Source: Thermoproteota archaeon | GTDB lineage: Archaea; Korarchaeota; Korarchaeia; Korarchaeales; Korarchaeaceae | Direction: 5' to 3' | Assembly (NCBI GenBank): GCA_027491785.1 | Contig: JAOZGJ010000101.1 | Location: forward strand, 101,007-165,006 | DNA length: 64,000 nucleotides | In this document: positions 1 through 9,156 of the stretch, in pieces | How positions within the stretch are numbered: the stretch's first letter is position 1 | How the letters are laid out: every line of letters starts with the position of its first letter | Notes under the pieces: model-generated | Told to the model about the DNA's origin: nothing | The model's database searches: none | The model's input: the letters and a program-made list of their open reading frames with translations, nothing else | Made by a program: the position numbers and the translations under genes

Positions 1-353
1 TTAGACCACATCTTGCAATCTGCTGACAAGATCAGTTTATTTAACGTGCCGAGTATGTCTATTTCATATCTCCTACTATCGAAGGAAAATCTGATCCCCT
101 TCAATGCCTTCATCCCTGATAGCTGGAATCCTCTCAGACAGAGGTCTTCAAATTTCCTCCAGTCTAGGAGTGCTGCGGCTTTCTCAGGGGAAAGACCTAC
201 TCTAATTAAAGCTAGAGCGGTTGCTACAGGATCATTAATAGGATCTCCCCCTACTTCGTCCTTCAGGTAAGAGAGAAGGTCTTCAGGAACTAATTCCCAA
301 TCGCCACTGACCAAAGCATAAAGGCTCTTCTCAGCTAGCTTCTTAAGGTCCAC
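1..353 (-). CDS. Partial PD-(D/E)XK nuclease-like protein (3' end beyond window)
   Basis: A minus-strand reading frame stays open from the window edge up to a stop at 381-383. The only plausible start in it is GTG at 353-351. About 117 residues are visible and the C-terminus lies outside the window. The visible part is a charged helical N-terminus, then a segment with EIDILG near residue 97 and SADCK near residue 113. Together these resemble the (E/D)-X(n)-(D/E)XK core of restriction-endonuclease-fold enzymes, with D then C then K standing for the DXK element. This motif reading is my inference; the family is not identified. It could be a DNA repair or Mrr-like nuclease. Confidence 0.55.
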   Translation of the reverse strand, partial: MDLKKLAEKSLYALVSGDWELVPEDLLSYLKDEVGGDPINDPVATALALIRVGLSPEKAAALLDWRKFEDLCLRGFQLSGMKALKGIRFSFDSRRYEIDILGTLNKLILSADCKMWS

Positions 354-396
354 TTCTTTATGATAATCGTTAGATAATATTTACATTACGTTCCTC

Positions 397-528
397 ATGA
401 TTAAGGAGCTAGGGATATATGCTCACTGGGAGGACATGGATATGAGGGTAAGAGTTGAGATGATCATCAGTCCCGCAAACCATTTGACGATACAGAGCGA
501 ATGTTTGTATCTCGTGAGGAAAAGTTGA
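397..528 (+). CDS. Possible small ORF, 43 aa
   Basis: An ATG-initiated frame of 43 codons sits in the 190-base gap between the nuclease-like gene and yjbQ. An AT-rich stretch at about 374-382 could be its TATA element. The peptide begins MIKELGIYAHWED and ends LYLVRKS. There is no recognisable domain and no good ribosome binding site, so it may be an untranslated leader or chance ORF. It ends 18 bases before the yjbQ start. Confidence 0.22.
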   Translation: MIKELGIYAHWEDMDMRVRVEMIISPANHLTIQSECLYLVRKS

Positions 529-546
529 TTACTTTTACCTTGTGAG

Positions 547-957
547 GTGAGCGTTTTGAAGGTATATTCTTCATCCTTCTCTATTAGCACTAAGGGAGAG
601 ATAGATTTTGTGGATGTAACGGAGAGAGTTGATGGAATAGTAAGGAAAAGCGGGATAAATGAGGGCCTAGTGTTGCTATTCGCCCCTCACGCGACAGGAG
701 CTATGATAATAAACGAGAACGATCCTTCTTTGTTAGAAGATCTAAAGGATCTATTGGAAAGAATTATTCCAAGAGATGGTTATAGACATCCGTTTAATGC
801 GCATTCCCACCTCAGATCTATCCTTATGGAACCTAGCAAGGTTATTCCAGTAAGCAAGGGAAGGCTGAGCCTCGGCACATGGCAAAGTATAATATGGGTG
901 GAAGTTGACACGCGCCCCAGAAAGAGGACGATTCTCGTTACTGTCCTTGGGGAGTAG
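547..957 (+). CDS. YjbQ / UPF0047 family protein
   Basis: This 136-residue protein is a full-length single-domain member of the UPF0047 (YjbQ) family. Characterised members have weak thiamine-phosphate synthase activity, but the physiological role is unsettled. Typical features are the N-terminal beta strands, the segment GLVLLFAPHATGA at about residues 40-52, the histidine-rich YRHPFNAHSHLRS at about 79-90, and a C-terminal GTWQSIIWVEVD strand with RPRKR. The start is GTG at 547 inside a GGTGAGCG context. Its last 20 bases overlap the 3' end of the convergent MFS gene. Confidence 0.85.
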   Translation: MSVLKVYSSSFSISTKGEIDFVDVTERVDGIVRKSGINEGLVLLFAPHATGAMIINENDPSLLEDLKDLLERIIPRDGYRHPFNAHSHLRSILMEPSKVIPVSKGRLSLGTWQSIIWVEVDTRPRKRTILVTVLGE

Positions 958-2230
958 ATGGCTCCTCAACGTAGAGAGCAAATAGTAGCAGGCTGAGGAA
1001 TCCTATAGCTGCGCTCACTGAAAATGAAAGAGCGACTCCTGGTAATGCTATTCCGAATAAGGATATCTCCCTAAGAGCGTACTGCTGATATAGCTGACCA
1101 CCAACTATGGGACCTAACACCGCGCCAATATTAAAGGTAGCCTGTACCGTTCCAAAAACCTTTCCTCTAATTTCTCTGGGTGAAATATCGGCTTGTAGTG
1201 CTCTAAAGGGTGGAATGTACACATTAAAGGCTATAGATCTAAGCGTGGAGAGAAAAGTTAGGCTCTCTATATCTCTTGCTATGGGGATAATTGCTGTCAT
1301 CAATCTTGAGAAAGCTCCTGCCGTTATCACGATGCCCTTCCTACCAATTTTATCGCTTAATCTCCCGCCAGGGTATGCGGCAGCCAACCCTATTATCCCC
1401 GAAACGGTGGTGACTATTGCTATGGCGGAGGGATCTGATGATATGAATTGCATTATGTAAAGGCTCATTATCGGGGCTATGAACCCCATAGCAAATCCAT
1501 TGGCCAATCCCATGACGTATAAAGTATTTATGCTTCTTCTAATAGATTTTGGAAGCTTTATATTGATAGAAGCCTGTTTCCTTCCCTCTAATGCTTTACC
1601 ACGTTCTTCCCTCAATAGGAAGGAAAACACTATGGATATGGCGGACATTACGGCGAGACCAAGGAAGGGGAATTTAAGGGCCCATTCTAGATCCCTTATG
1701 CCGAGCGTATATATCCCGATCTTATACAATGCGACTCCAACAGCAGGTCCTCCTATCATGGCCAAATTAGATGATGTCATGTAGATGGCCATAGATCTCC
1801 CTCTCATCTCGCTAGGTACGCTATCCATGAGTAGGGCTTCAGCCACTGGCCATACCATGGCAGATGCGATGCCTTGTAGCCCCCTTATTAGATATAAGTG
1901 GTAGACGCTAGAGGACAGTATGTAGGCATAAGCTAGAACCGAATATATGACTGAACCGGATATTATCAGTCTCTTTCGTCCCAGTTTATCGCTTAATGAT
2001 CCAAAATACCTGGCAAATATCGCTCGGGTTAGCATGAAAGCTGACATCATAAATCCATACTCTAAAGCGTACTGGGAAGCCTGTTTTATGACTCCGAGTT
2101 CCTCTGGAAGCTCGCTTATCCCTCCTTCTAGATATACAACATAGTATGGAAGTATCGGGGATATTGCCCCGAAGCCAAGCGATATGACAAATCCGATTAT
2201 CGAGAGTATTAGGATGTTCCGCTTTTCCAT
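938..2230 (-). CDS. Major facilitator superfamily transporter
   Basis: A 430-residue polytopic membrane protein with about 12 hydrophobic segments. The MFS signature GSLSDKLGRKRLI lies between helices 2 and 3, and its repeat GGRLSDKIGRKGIV is in the second half. The substrate cannot be read from sequence; this group includes drug and sugar exporters. I chose ATG at 2230 because GGGG lies 8 bases upstream and the hydrophobic domain begins directly after MEKRN. A longer in-frame start at 2329 would begin inside an inverted repeat and add a non-conserved tail. Transcription diverges from trpB2, with a candidate operator at 2310-2330. Confidence 0.85.
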   Translation of the reverse strand: MEKRNILILSIIGFVISLGFGAISPILPYYVVYLEGGISELPEELGVIKQASQYALEYGFMMSAFMLTRAIFARYFGSLSDKLGRKRLIISGSVIYSVLAYAYILSSSVYHLYLIRGLQGIASAMVWPVAEALLMDSVPSEMRGRSMAIYMTSSNLAMIGGPAVGVALYKIGIYTLGIRDLEWALKFPFLGLAVMSAISIVFSFLLREERGKALEGRKQASINIKLPKSIRRSINTLYVMGLANGFAMGFIAPIMSLYIMQFISSDPSAIAIVTTVSGIIGLAAAYPGGRLSDKIGRKGIVITAGAFSRLMTAIIPIARDIESLTFLSTLRSIAFNVYIPPFRALQADISPREIRGKVFGTVQATFNIGAVLGPIVGGQLYQQYALREISLFGIALPGVALSFSVSAAIGFLSLLLFALYVEEPSTPQGQ

Positions 2231-2309
2231 CGTAATGCCCCTTTTTGCATGCTCTCGAAGGAGGCCTTTACTGTGCAGGGAGTTCCGTATATTATTATTT
2301 TTAACTGAT

Positions 2310-2330
2310 GGTGCTACAACTCGTAGCACC
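2310..2330. promoter_or_regulatory. Perfect 8-bp inverted repeat between divergent promoters
   Basis: GGTGCTAC (2310-2317), a 5-base spacer, then GTAGCACC (2323-2330). On the MFS side the minus strand has an AT-rich TATA-like run at about 2288-2303. On the trpB2 side there is a TTATAT element at about 2337-2344. The repeat therefore sits between two putative divergent core promoters, where a dimeric regulator would be expected to bind. An RNA hairpin is less likely, as neither transcript clearly begins upstream of it. Confidence 0.5.
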
Positions 2331-2460
2331 AGAGGTGAATTATATGGGGGATCTAGTTTGGCTTTAAGCCCTTAGATCTAGTTTTGTCTTACTTCAGAAA
2401 GAATACGAAATTTGTAGATATCCCTAAGCAGTGTAGCAGGGCTATTCGAGGTGAAGCTCT

Positions 2461-3747
2461 ATGATCAGGATAGATCTACCTCAAGAGGATATTCCGAGAT
2501 ATTGGTACAACATCGTATCAGATTTACCTGATCTTCCACCTCCGATTCATCCGGTTACCAAAGAGCCCTTGGGACCGAAGGATTTCTATCCAATATTCAC
2601 GAGAGAATGTGTTAACCAAGATTTCTCCAAGGAGAAATATATAGAGATACCCGATGAACTTAGAGAGTTCTACATTAGGATAGGAAGACCAACTCCTCTT
2701 TATAGAGCTAGGAGGCTCGAGAATTATCTTAGGACACCGGCTAAGATATACTATAAGAGAGAAGATGTGACACCAACTGGCAGCCATAAGTTAAATACTG
2801 CAATTGTTCAAGCTTTCTGTGCCGCTAGAGAAGGATTAGAGTTCCTGACGACGGAGACAGGTGCAGGTCAGTGGGGAAGTGCCTTATCCTATGCCACAGC
2901 CATGATGGGAATAAGGGCCCTTGTGTTCATGGTAAGAATATCGTACATACAAAAACCTTACAGGAAGCTTGTAATGAAACTTTATGGTGCAGATATAGTC
3001 CCTTCTCCCAGTGACAAGACCGAAGTTGGTAGGAAGTACCTGGAAAGGGATCCAAATCACCCAGGTTCGCTGGGAATAGCCATTAGCGAGGCTATAGAAA
3101 CAGCTATAAATAATGAGAAGGCCAAATATTCGTTAGGAAGCGTGTTAAATCATGTACTACTTCATCAGACAATAATAGGTCAGGAGGTGAAGAAGCAATT
3201 CGAGCTGATTGACGAGAAACCTGATATACTCATAGGATGTGTTGGTGGAGGGAGTAATTTCGCCGGCTTCACGTTCCCATTCATAGAAGAGATCTTGAAT
3301 GGTAGGGAAGAATATGATGTAATCGCGGTTGAGCCTAAAGCTGCACCATCCCTGACTAATGGAGAGTACAGGTATGATTTTGGTGACAGCGCCGGCATAA
3401 CACCTCTCATAAAGATGTTTACTTTAGGACACGACTTCGTCCCGCCTCCAATTCATGCCGGCGGGCTTAGGTATCACGGAGCTGCCCCTACGGTCAGTCT
3501 GCTGAAATCAAAAGGAGTCATTAGATCCGTTACCTATACTCAAGAGGAGACTTTCGAAGCTGGTAGGATTTTCGCAATGACTGAAGGTATAATACCGGCT
3601 CCTGAGACAACGCATGCTGTTAGGGCAGCTATAGATGAAGCATTGAAGGCAAAGGAGAATGGAGAAGAAAAAGTAATAGCATTTAACTTCTCTGGCCATG
3701 GATTACTTGATCTCAAGGGGTATGAAGACGTATTGAAGATTTCCTAG
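2461..3747 (+). CDS. trpB2: Tryptophan synthase beta-like protein, TrpB2 type
   Basis: This 428-residue PLP enzyme belongs to the long TrpB2 branch rather than the TrpA-partnered TrpB1 branch. The PLP lysine lies in [11 protein letters not shown] (about residues 103-113), followed by [10 protein letters not shown] and the glycine-rich phosphate-binding [11 protein letters not shown]. The N-terminal 75 residues ([14 protein letters not shown]) are the typical TrpB2 extension. It would condense indole with serine or, as shown for some TrpB2 enzymes, O-phosphoserine. No other trp gene is nearby, which suggests indole salvage or a stand-alone role. ATG at 2461 follows GAGGTGAAG. Confidence 0.93.
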   Translation: MIRIDLPQEDIPRYWYNIVSDLPDLPPPIHPVTKEPLGPKDFYPIFTRECVNQDFSKEKYIEIPDELREFYIRIGRPTPLYRARRLENYLRTPAKIYYKREDVTPTGSHKLNTAIVQAFCAAREGLEFLTTETGAGQWGSALSYATAMMGIRALVFMVRISYIQKPYRKLVMKLYGADIVPSPSDKTEVGRKYLERDPNHPGSLGIAISEAIETAINNEKAKYSLGSVLNHVLLHQTIIGQEVKKQFELIDEKPDILIGCVGGGSNFAGFTFPFIEEILNGREEYDVIAVEPKAAPSLTNGEYRYDFGDSAGITPLIKMFTLGHDFVPPPIHAGGLRYHGAAPTVSLLKSKGVIRSVTYTQEETFEAGRIFAMTEGIIPAPETTHAVRAAIDEALKAKENGEEKVIAFNFSGHGLLDLKGYEDVLKIS

Positions 3748-3778
3748 GCATCCCCATCTAATCCTAATCTATTCCCAT

Positions 3779-4714
3779 TTATTTCGGGATAATTCTGGTG
3801 CCAGTCTTTCCTTCTAAGGCTTCTATCACCTTATCTAGGCTGGTTATTATTGCGACATTACCTGTTCTCTCTACAAATCTCATAGCTGCCTTTACCTTAG
3901 GCCCCATATTTCCAGGAGGGAAATGACCCTCATCATAGTATGTTTTAGCTTCCTCCAAGGTCATTACATCTATAAATCTCTGATCTGGCTTCTTGAAGTT
4001 TATAGCGACCTTCTCTACATCAGTCAGTATCATGTAGATATCAGATCCTAAGGAGGTAGCTAGTCTCTCTCCAGCTAAGTCCTTATCTATAACGGCATCT
4101 ACCCCCTCTATCTCTCTCTCGTCAACTACTGGTATTCCCCCACCACCTGATGCTATGACCAATATACCGGCATTCACCATCCTCCTTATGGCTTCTATCT
4201 CTACTTGAGCGATGGGATCCGGAGATGGGACTACTCTCCTCCAACCCTTTCCTACATCATATTTCATCGTCCATCCCAATTTTTCCTTCTCTTTAGCGAC
4301 ATCTTCAGGGTACCATGGCCCTATGAACTTGGTAGGATTATGGAATGCCTCATCGTTTCTATCGACAAGCACCTGTGTGACTATCGTGGCCACGGGTTTA
4401 TCTATACTAGCAGCTCTCAGCTCGTTGATCAGTGACTGCTGGATCATATAGCCAATTAATCCTTGGCTCATCGCACCGCAGGTATGTAATGGCATGGGAG
4501 GAACTTGGGATGCGCCTGCCTCCTGCTGTAGGAGTATAGCTCCTACCTGAGGACCGTTTCCATGGGTCACCACTAGATCGTACCCTCTCCTTATTAACTC
4601 GACTAGTTGCTTACTAGTCCTCCTAGCATTGGCTAGTTGCTCCTCAAAGGTTCCTTTTTGGCCGTATTGTAAGAGGGCATTGCCTCCGAGGGCTACCGTG
4701 ATGAGCTTCTTCAT
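3779..4714 (-). CDS. arcC: Carbamate kinase
   Basis: This 311-residue protein is the usual length for carbamate kinase, an amino-acid-kinase-fold enzyme. It interconverts carbamoyl phosphate plus ADP with carbamate plus ATP. Conserved blocks seen are ALGGNALLQYG at the N-terminus, THGNGPQVG, PLHTCGAMSQGLIGYM, SGGGGIPV and DKDLAGERLA. It lies 35 bases downstream of argF on the same strand and is probably co-transcribed. In Pyrococcus a carbamate-kinase-like enzyme works in the carbamoyl-phosphate-forming direction, so either direction is possible here. The ATG at 4714 follows GGAGAGTGTG. Confidence 0.94.
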   Translation of the reverse strand: MKKLITVALGGNALLQYGQKGTFEEQLANARRTSKQLVELIRRGYDLVVTHGNGPQVGAILLQQEAGASQVPPMPLHTCGAMSQGLIGYMIQQSLINELRAASIDKPVATIVTQVLVDRNDEAFHNPTKFIGPWYPEDVAKEKEKLGWTMKYDVGKGWRRVVPSPDPIAQVEIEAIRRMVNAGILVIASGGGGIPVVDEREIEGVDAVIDKDLAGERLATSLGSDIYMILTDVEKVAINFKKPDQRFIDVMTLEEAKTYYDEGHFPPGNMGPKVKAAMRFVERTGNVAIITSLDKVIEALEGKTGTRIIPK

Positions 4715-4749
4715 CGATCACACTCTCCCCAAAAAATAGAAGGAGAAGC

Positions 4750-5691
4750 TTATCTTATGAGGGCCGCAAGGATCGCAGCTTCAGTCCACAGCCTATTCTC
4801 AGCTTGATCGAATACTACCGACCACTTGCCCTCTATTACCTCCTCTGTCATTTCATTTCCCCTGTAAGCGGGCAAGCAGTGCATGAATATAACGTGCTCC
4901 TTAGCCAATCCCATTATTTCAGGGGTAACTGTGAATGGAGCGAAGTCTTTCTTCCTCTTCTCCTTAGTTTCTTCTGGTTTACCCATGCTCCACCAAGTGT
5001 TTGCGTATATCACATCAGCTCCTTTTACTGCTTCCCTGATATCATGTACTATTTCTAGTTTAGTTCCTCTTCTAGAGGCCTCTTGCTCAGCGAATTTCCA
5101 TATATCCTCTAAGGGCTCGTATCCCGGAGGAACAGCAAGCGTAAGATCCATACCAAAGACAGGAGCTGTCGCTATAAGCGAATGAGCTACGTTCCAAACA
5201 TCACCTGTATAGACAAGCTTAAGGCCTTCCCAGTAGCCAAATTTCTCTTTTATGGTCATAAGATCAGCCATTGCTTGACATGGATGTTCCTCGTCAGAAA
5301 GTGCGTTTATTACGGGGTTCCTCATATACTTCGCATACTCTACGATCTCCTCCTGACCGAAGGTTCTTATCACGAGAGCATCGTAGTATCTGTCCAGCAC
5401 TCTAGCTGTGTCCTTTAGGGGCTCTCCCCTCTTAAGTTGAAGTTCATCCGGCCTCATGTAAACAGAAAAACCACCTAATCTGTGCATAGCCATCTGAAAT
5501 GAGTTTCGGGTTCTAGTGGAAGGCTTCTTGAAGAGAAGAGCCACCGCCTTCCCTTCCAGAGGTTTAACTTTTATACCAGAATACCACATTTTCTTAAGAT
5601 CCATGGACATTTGAATCAGATATTCTAACTCCTCCCTAGTGAAATCCCTAGTTGTTATGAAATCTCTTCCCCTTAAATTAAATAATGCCAT
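4750..5691 (-). CDS. argF: Ornithine carbamoyltransferase
   Basis: This 313-residue enzyme transfers a carbamoyl group between carbamoyl phosphate and ornithine/citrulline. The carbamoyl phosphate loop KKPSTRTRNSF is at about residues 53-63, with HPCQAMADL and the ornithine-side HCLPAYRG near residue 270. I chose ATG at 5691 because GAGGTGA lies just upstream. The GTG three codons earlier is part of that ribosome binding site. It is the first gene of an argF-arcC pair, with a TATA-like CTTATAAAC at 5757-5749 placing a transcription start near 5727. No arginine deiminase gene is in the window. Confidence 0.95.
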   Translation of the reverse strand: MALFNLRGRDFITTRDFTREELEYLIQMSMDLKKMWYSGIKVKPLEGKAVALLFKKPSTRTRNSFQMAMHRLGGFSVYMRPDELQLKRGEPLKDTARVLDRYYDALVIRTFGQEEIVEYAKYMRNPVINALSDEEHPCQAMADLMTIKEKFGYWEGLKLVYTGDVWNVAHSLIATAPVFGMDLTLAVPPGYEPLEDIWKFAEQEASRRGTKLEIVHDIREAVKGADVIYANTWWSMGKPEETKEKRKKDFAPFTVTPEIMGLAKEHVIFMHCLPAYRGNEMTEEVIEGKWSVVFDQAENRLWTEAAILAALIR

Positions 5692-5748
5692 CAAAATCAC
5701 CTCTGAGATGTATATGATGGGGATAGTTTAGCTAAAGAACTTTTCTAA

Positions 5749-5757
5749 GTTTATAAG
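5749..5757 (-). promoter_or_regulatory. TATA-like promoter element for argF-arcC
   Basis: Minus-strand CTTATAAAC lies 58-66 bases upstream of the argF start, giving a predicted short leader that contains the GAGGTGA ribosome binding site. The call rests only on archaeal TATA resemblance and spacing. Confidence 0.45.
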
Positions 5758-5867
5758 CACTTGGAGATATAGAAGTTAGAAAGAAAAGTAATGTTATAGT
5801 GCTACGCGACCAGATATCTTTGCTTATTTTAATTCGATAAAGAGCTATTATTTCTCGGTTATACTAA

Positions 5868-5894
5868 GTTAAATATATCTTTTTTGGAAAAAAG
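5868..5894 (+). promoter_or_regulatory. Promoter region of the liv operon with AT inverted repeat
   Basis: A TATA-like GTTAAATATATC at about 5868-5879 is followed directly by CTTTTTT-GG-AAAAAAG at 5879-5894, an inverted repeat with 7-base arms. The repeat spans the TATA-proximal region, so bound protein would block or bend it. A second weaker TATA-like TTTTATAGC at about 5907-5915 would place initiation very near 5941. Confidence 0.4.
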
Positions 5895-5982
5895 TTTGCT
5901 AGAGAGTTTTATAGCGATTTATCACATACCTAGAGGATGAATGTTTAAAAGTAAGCTAGTAAGCTCCTCAGTAGGGGAGTGT

Positions 5983-7218
5983 ATGACTCTCGGTAAGGGT
6001 GCTATTATTGGTATTATCGTGATCGTGATCATAATCGCTGCAGCAGCTATACTCTTAGCTCAGACTGGACCAGCTCCTACAAAGACTACGCAAAAGACTA
6101 CCGCTTTTAAGGGAACAGTTAAAGTTGGCCTTATAGCTCCTCTAACTGGAGGTTTAGCTGAACATGGTCTCGATATGAAACAAGCAGCCATTCTAGCTGT
6201 TGACGAGATAAATTCCCAGGGCGGTATTCTAGGTAAGAAAGTGGAACTTATAATAGAAGATACGGCTTGCAATGCCAACCAAGCTACTTCAGCAGTACAG
6301 AAGCTCCTTACACAAGATAAAGTATATGCTGTATTTGGTGAATACTGCTCTACTGTAACGCTAGCTGTTCAACCAATGATCATGGAGGCTAAAAAACTTC
6401 TCTTCGTCCCCGTCTCAGTAGCTACTAAGATAACAGAGCAGGGCTACAAATATACCTTCAGGACATGCGCCAATCAATGGATGCAGACTACTCAGAATGC
6501 TGATTGGGTAGTAGAGCATCTCAAGCCTAAGACCGCTGCAATGCTAGGAGTGAACGATGATTATGGGAGAGAAGGCCTTAAGATCTGGGGTGACAGGGTC
6601 AAATCCAAGGGCGTAAAGGTACTTGCTGAGGAGTACTTTGATTATGGAACAACTGACTTCACGTCCCAACTCTCTAAAATAAAGGCCGTAAATCCGGATG
6701 TTATATTCGTCGTGGCTAACATAAGAGATGCCGCTAACATTCTTAAGCAAGCCCATGAGATTGGTCTCTATAAGCAGTTTGTTATGCTGGGTGGTGTGAC
6801 CAGCGATGAGTTCCTTAAGCTGGCAGATGATGATGCTCTAGGGCTTGTTCACGTGAGCTACTTTGAACCTACATCCAAGAGACCAGTTGCGGTAGAGTTT
6901 GTCAAGAAATTCAAGGCTAGATGGGGAAGAAACCCCGCTATGTATGCCGCAGGTGTATGGGACGCATTTCTTGCATTCAAGAAGGGTGTAGAGAAGGCAG
7001 GCACATGGGACGTTGATAAAGTAGCAGACGCAATAAGGTCCCTCAGATTTGAAGGAGCCCAAGGTACAATATACTTTGATAAGAATGGTCAGGCCCAGAC
7101 CAAAGTTCTCCTAGTACAAGTACAGAAAGTTGGAGGAGAACTTAAGAGAGTGATACTGTATCCACCAGCAGATAAGCAGGGAGAGTATATACCTCCTGAA
7201 AAGCTTTACAAGGGCTGA
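5983..7218 (+). CDS. livK: Branched-chain amino acid ABC transporter, substrate-binding protein
   Basis: This is about 411 residues from ATG 5983, or 425 from ATG 5941. Both starts have purine-rich upstream sequence. I prefer 5983 because GGGGAG precedes it and it leaves a short charged n-region (MTLGKG) before a strong membrane segment. There is no lipobox cysteine, so the protein is probably anchored outside the cell by this helix, followed by a Thr/Pro-rich linker (TGPAPTKTTQKTT). The mature part is a type I periplasmic-binding fold, with VGLIAPLTGGLAEHG and INSQGGILGKKVELI near its start. It heads the livKHMGF operon. Confidence 0.9.
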   Translation: MTLGKGAIIGIIVIVIIIAAAAILLAQTGPAPTKTTQKTTAFKGTVKVGLIAPLTGGLAEHGLDMKQAAILAVDEINSQGGILGKKVELIIEDTACNANQATSAVQKLLTQDKVYAVFGEYCSTVTLAVQPMIMEAKKLLFVPVSVATKITEQGYKYTFRTCANQWMQTTQNADWVVEHLKPKTAAMLGVNDDYGREGLKIWGDRVKSKGVKVLAEEYFDYGTTDFTSQLSKIKAVNPDVIFVVANIRDAANILKQAHEIGLYKQFVMLGGVTSDEFLKLADDDALGLVHVSYFEPTSKRPVAVEFVKKFKARWGRNPAMYAAGVWDAFLAFKKGVEKAGTWDVDKVADAIRSLRFEGAQGTIYFDKNGQAQTKVLLVQVQKVGGELKRVILYPPADKQGEYIPPEKLYKG

Positions 7219-7279
7219 TTACCTTACTCACCTTTTCTATTTTATTTTCATAAGCTTAGACTAGGGGAAGGGGATATAC

Positions 7280-8197
7280 TTGATAGTACAGCTAACGGAG
7301 CTTATAGAGCAGGTGCTCTTCGGGCTGATGATAGGAGGAATTTATGGAGTGATAGGCGTTGGCTTAACGATGATATTCGGTGTGATGAGGTTCAGCAATT
7401 TCGCCCATGGGGAATTTTACATGTTAGGAGCCTACTTCACATATACCTTGGTAATACTCTTAGGAGGGGATCCCTATCTACTAGCACCCTTAGCAGCTAT
7501 AGCTGTTGGCATAGTAGGTATAATCCTAAATAAATTATTGTTTAAATCTTTATATAGGGAATTAAAAGAAATAAAAGGCGCTGCTGCTTTTTACTTTCAG
7601 GATCTAAAATTCATCATGTTAACCATCGGTATTTCAATACTATTTGTAGATCTCGCACTAGTCCTTTGGGGTCCTATACCAATGTCTATACCCAGTTCTC
7701 TGACGAGAGTTGATATTAAGCTACCAGGAGACTTATCCTTTAGCTTAGCAAGATTATTAGCATTTGTTATCGCCATAGTAACCATGGTAGGTCTTTACAG
7801 TTTCTTAAAGCTAACTAAGACAGGTAGGGCAATAAGAGCGACTGCTCAAAATCCATCTGCCGCCATGCTCGTCGGTGTTAATGTCTATAAGATCTACGAT
7901 ATAACAATGTTCCTTTCTACCGGCTTGGCAGCTTTAGCTGGGGGTATTCTCGGACCTATCTATAACGTTTACCCGACGATGGGACTTGACGTTGTCGCAA
8001 TAGCGTTTGTCGTGGTGATAACAGGTGGTATGGGCAATATAATCGGTAGTATGCTTGCTGGTTTCCTTATTGGATTAGCCGAGAGTTTAGGAGGCCTTTT
8101 CTTGGGAACAGAATACAGAGAGGTTGTCGCCTTCGCGATAATGATCCTAGTACTATGGATCAAGCCTGAGGGGATACTAGGTGGAGGGAAGAAGTGA
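7280..8197 (+). CDS. livH: Branched-chain amino acid ABC transporter permease LivH
   Basis: A 305-residue inner-membrane permease with about eight hydrophobic segments. It carries family landmarks GGIYGVIGVGLTMIFGVMRFSNFAHGEF near the start and the EAA-like coupling region GRAIRATAQNPSAAMLVGVN around residues 180-200. It forms the membrane channel with LivM and couples to LivG/LivF. The start is TTG at 7280 after GGGGAAGGGG. Its stop overlaps the livM start. Confidence 0.92.
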   Translation: MIVQLTELIEQVLFGLMIGGIYGVIGVGLTMIFGVMRFSNFAHGEFYMLGAYFTYTLVILLGGDPYLLAPLAAIAVGIVGIILNKLLFKSLYRELKEIKGAAAFYFQDLKFIMLTIGISILFVDLALVLWGPIPMSIPSSLTRVDIKLPGDLSFSLARLLAFVIAIVTMVGLYSFLKLTKTGRAIRATAQNPSAAMLVGVNVYKIYDITMFLSTGLAALAGGILGPIYNVYPTMGLDVVAIAFVVVITGGMGNIIGSMLAGFLIGLAESLGGLFLGTEYREVVAFAIMILVLWIKPEGILGGGKK

Positions 8198-9156
8198 TGC
8201 TCGGAGTTACCAAAGAAGTGCTCCTTCAATTGGCTAAGTATTATGTAATAGCGGGAATATTATTGATACCTATCCCCCTAGCTGGAGATTACGTCACTCA
8301 TGTATCAATCTTGATACTCCTATATGCTGCAACAGCAGCGAGCTTAGACATATTAGTTGGGTACACTGGCAGGTTATCTTTAGGCCATGCTGCATTCTTT
8401 GCCATAGGAGCTTATACATCGACCTTATTAGCTATGAATTGGGGAGTAAGCCCGTGGATAGGCATATTTATCGGAGGGATCATGGCTTCCATCTTCGGAT
8501 TGATTCTAGGAGTGCCCTCTCTTAAGTTAAGAGGTCCTTATCTAGCCATATCCACACTTGGTTTTGGTGTCATAGTATGGCTCATGTTAATTAACTTAGG
8601 GTGGTTAACTAGAGGTCCCCTTGGAATTCCCGATATACCCCCTCTTCCAGGTATAGGGCCATTAGATTTCAGGATCAAGGCTTATTTCTACTATGTTGCG
8701 CTGATATTTGCCTTAATAAGCATTTTTCTCATGCATTTATTAACAAAATCCAGAGTCGGAAAAATCCTCATGTCCATAAGGGAGGATGAAGAAGCTGCCT
8801 TGTCCGTTGGTGTAGACGTACCATCGTTCAAGGTATATGCATTCCTCATAGCAACATTCTTTGCTGGTATTTCGGGAGGCCTGTATGCCCACTATCTTAG
8901 ATACATCAGTCCTGGGTTGTCCACTCTAAGCGAATCAATATATATACTGTCCATGGATATCATCGGAGGATTTGGTACTATAGTTGGTCCTGTGATGGGT
9001 GCTGCTGTACTTTCGCTGCTTCAGGAGCTGTTACGTCCATATTTGGAGTACAGATATCTCATCTATGGCTTGCTCATAATACTCGTCATGAAATTCTTCC
9101 CCTCAGGGATCTACGGAATGGTGGAATTGATTGCTAGGAAGGTGAAAGAAAGATGA
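8197..9156 (+). CDS. livM: Branched-chain amino acid ABC transporter permease LivM
   Basis: A 319-residue permease partner of LivH. Landmarks are LDILVGYTGRLSLGHAAFFAIGAYT in the first third and the cytoplasmic SRVGKILMSIREDEEAALSVGVD coupling helix near residue 190. I chose ATG at 8197, overlapping the livH stop as TGATG, with GGAGG 9 bases upstream. A GTG one codon earlier (8194) is an equally usable start. It overlaps livG by 4 bases. Confidence 0.92.
   Translation: MLGVTKEVLLQLAKYYVIAGILLIPIPLAGDYVTHVSILILLYAATAASLDILVGYTGRLSLGHAAFFAIGAYTSTLLAMNWGVSPWIGIFIGGIMASIFGLILGVPSLKLRGPYLAISTLGFGVIVWLMLINLGWLTRGPLGIPDIPPLPGIGPLDFRIKAYFYYVALIFALISIFLMHLLTKSRVGKILMSIREDEEAALSVGVDVPSFKVYAFLIATFFAGISGGLYAHYLRYISPGLSTLSESIYILSMDIIGGFGTIVGPVMGAAVLSLLQELLRPYLEYRYLIYGLLIILVMKFFPSGIYGMVELIARKVKER

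Noticed and set aside
1107-1784. Plus-strand frames opposite the MFS gene
   Set aside because: Antisense shadows of transmembrane-helix codons; no start signals.
2231-2329. Upstream extension of the MFS gene
   Set aside because: It would start within the inverted repeat, its 33 residues are not hydrophobic or MFS-like, and ATG 2230 has a proper ribosome binding site.
2350-2382. Direct repeat GATCTAGTTT with a GGCTTTAAGCC palindrome upstream of trpB2
   Set aside because: Short and possibly chance; it may form a leader hairpin, but I could not link it to a known riboswitch or attenuator.
4205-4451. Long plus-strand frames opposite arcC
   Set aside because: Antisense shadows of a conserved enzyme gene with low-complexity peptide content.
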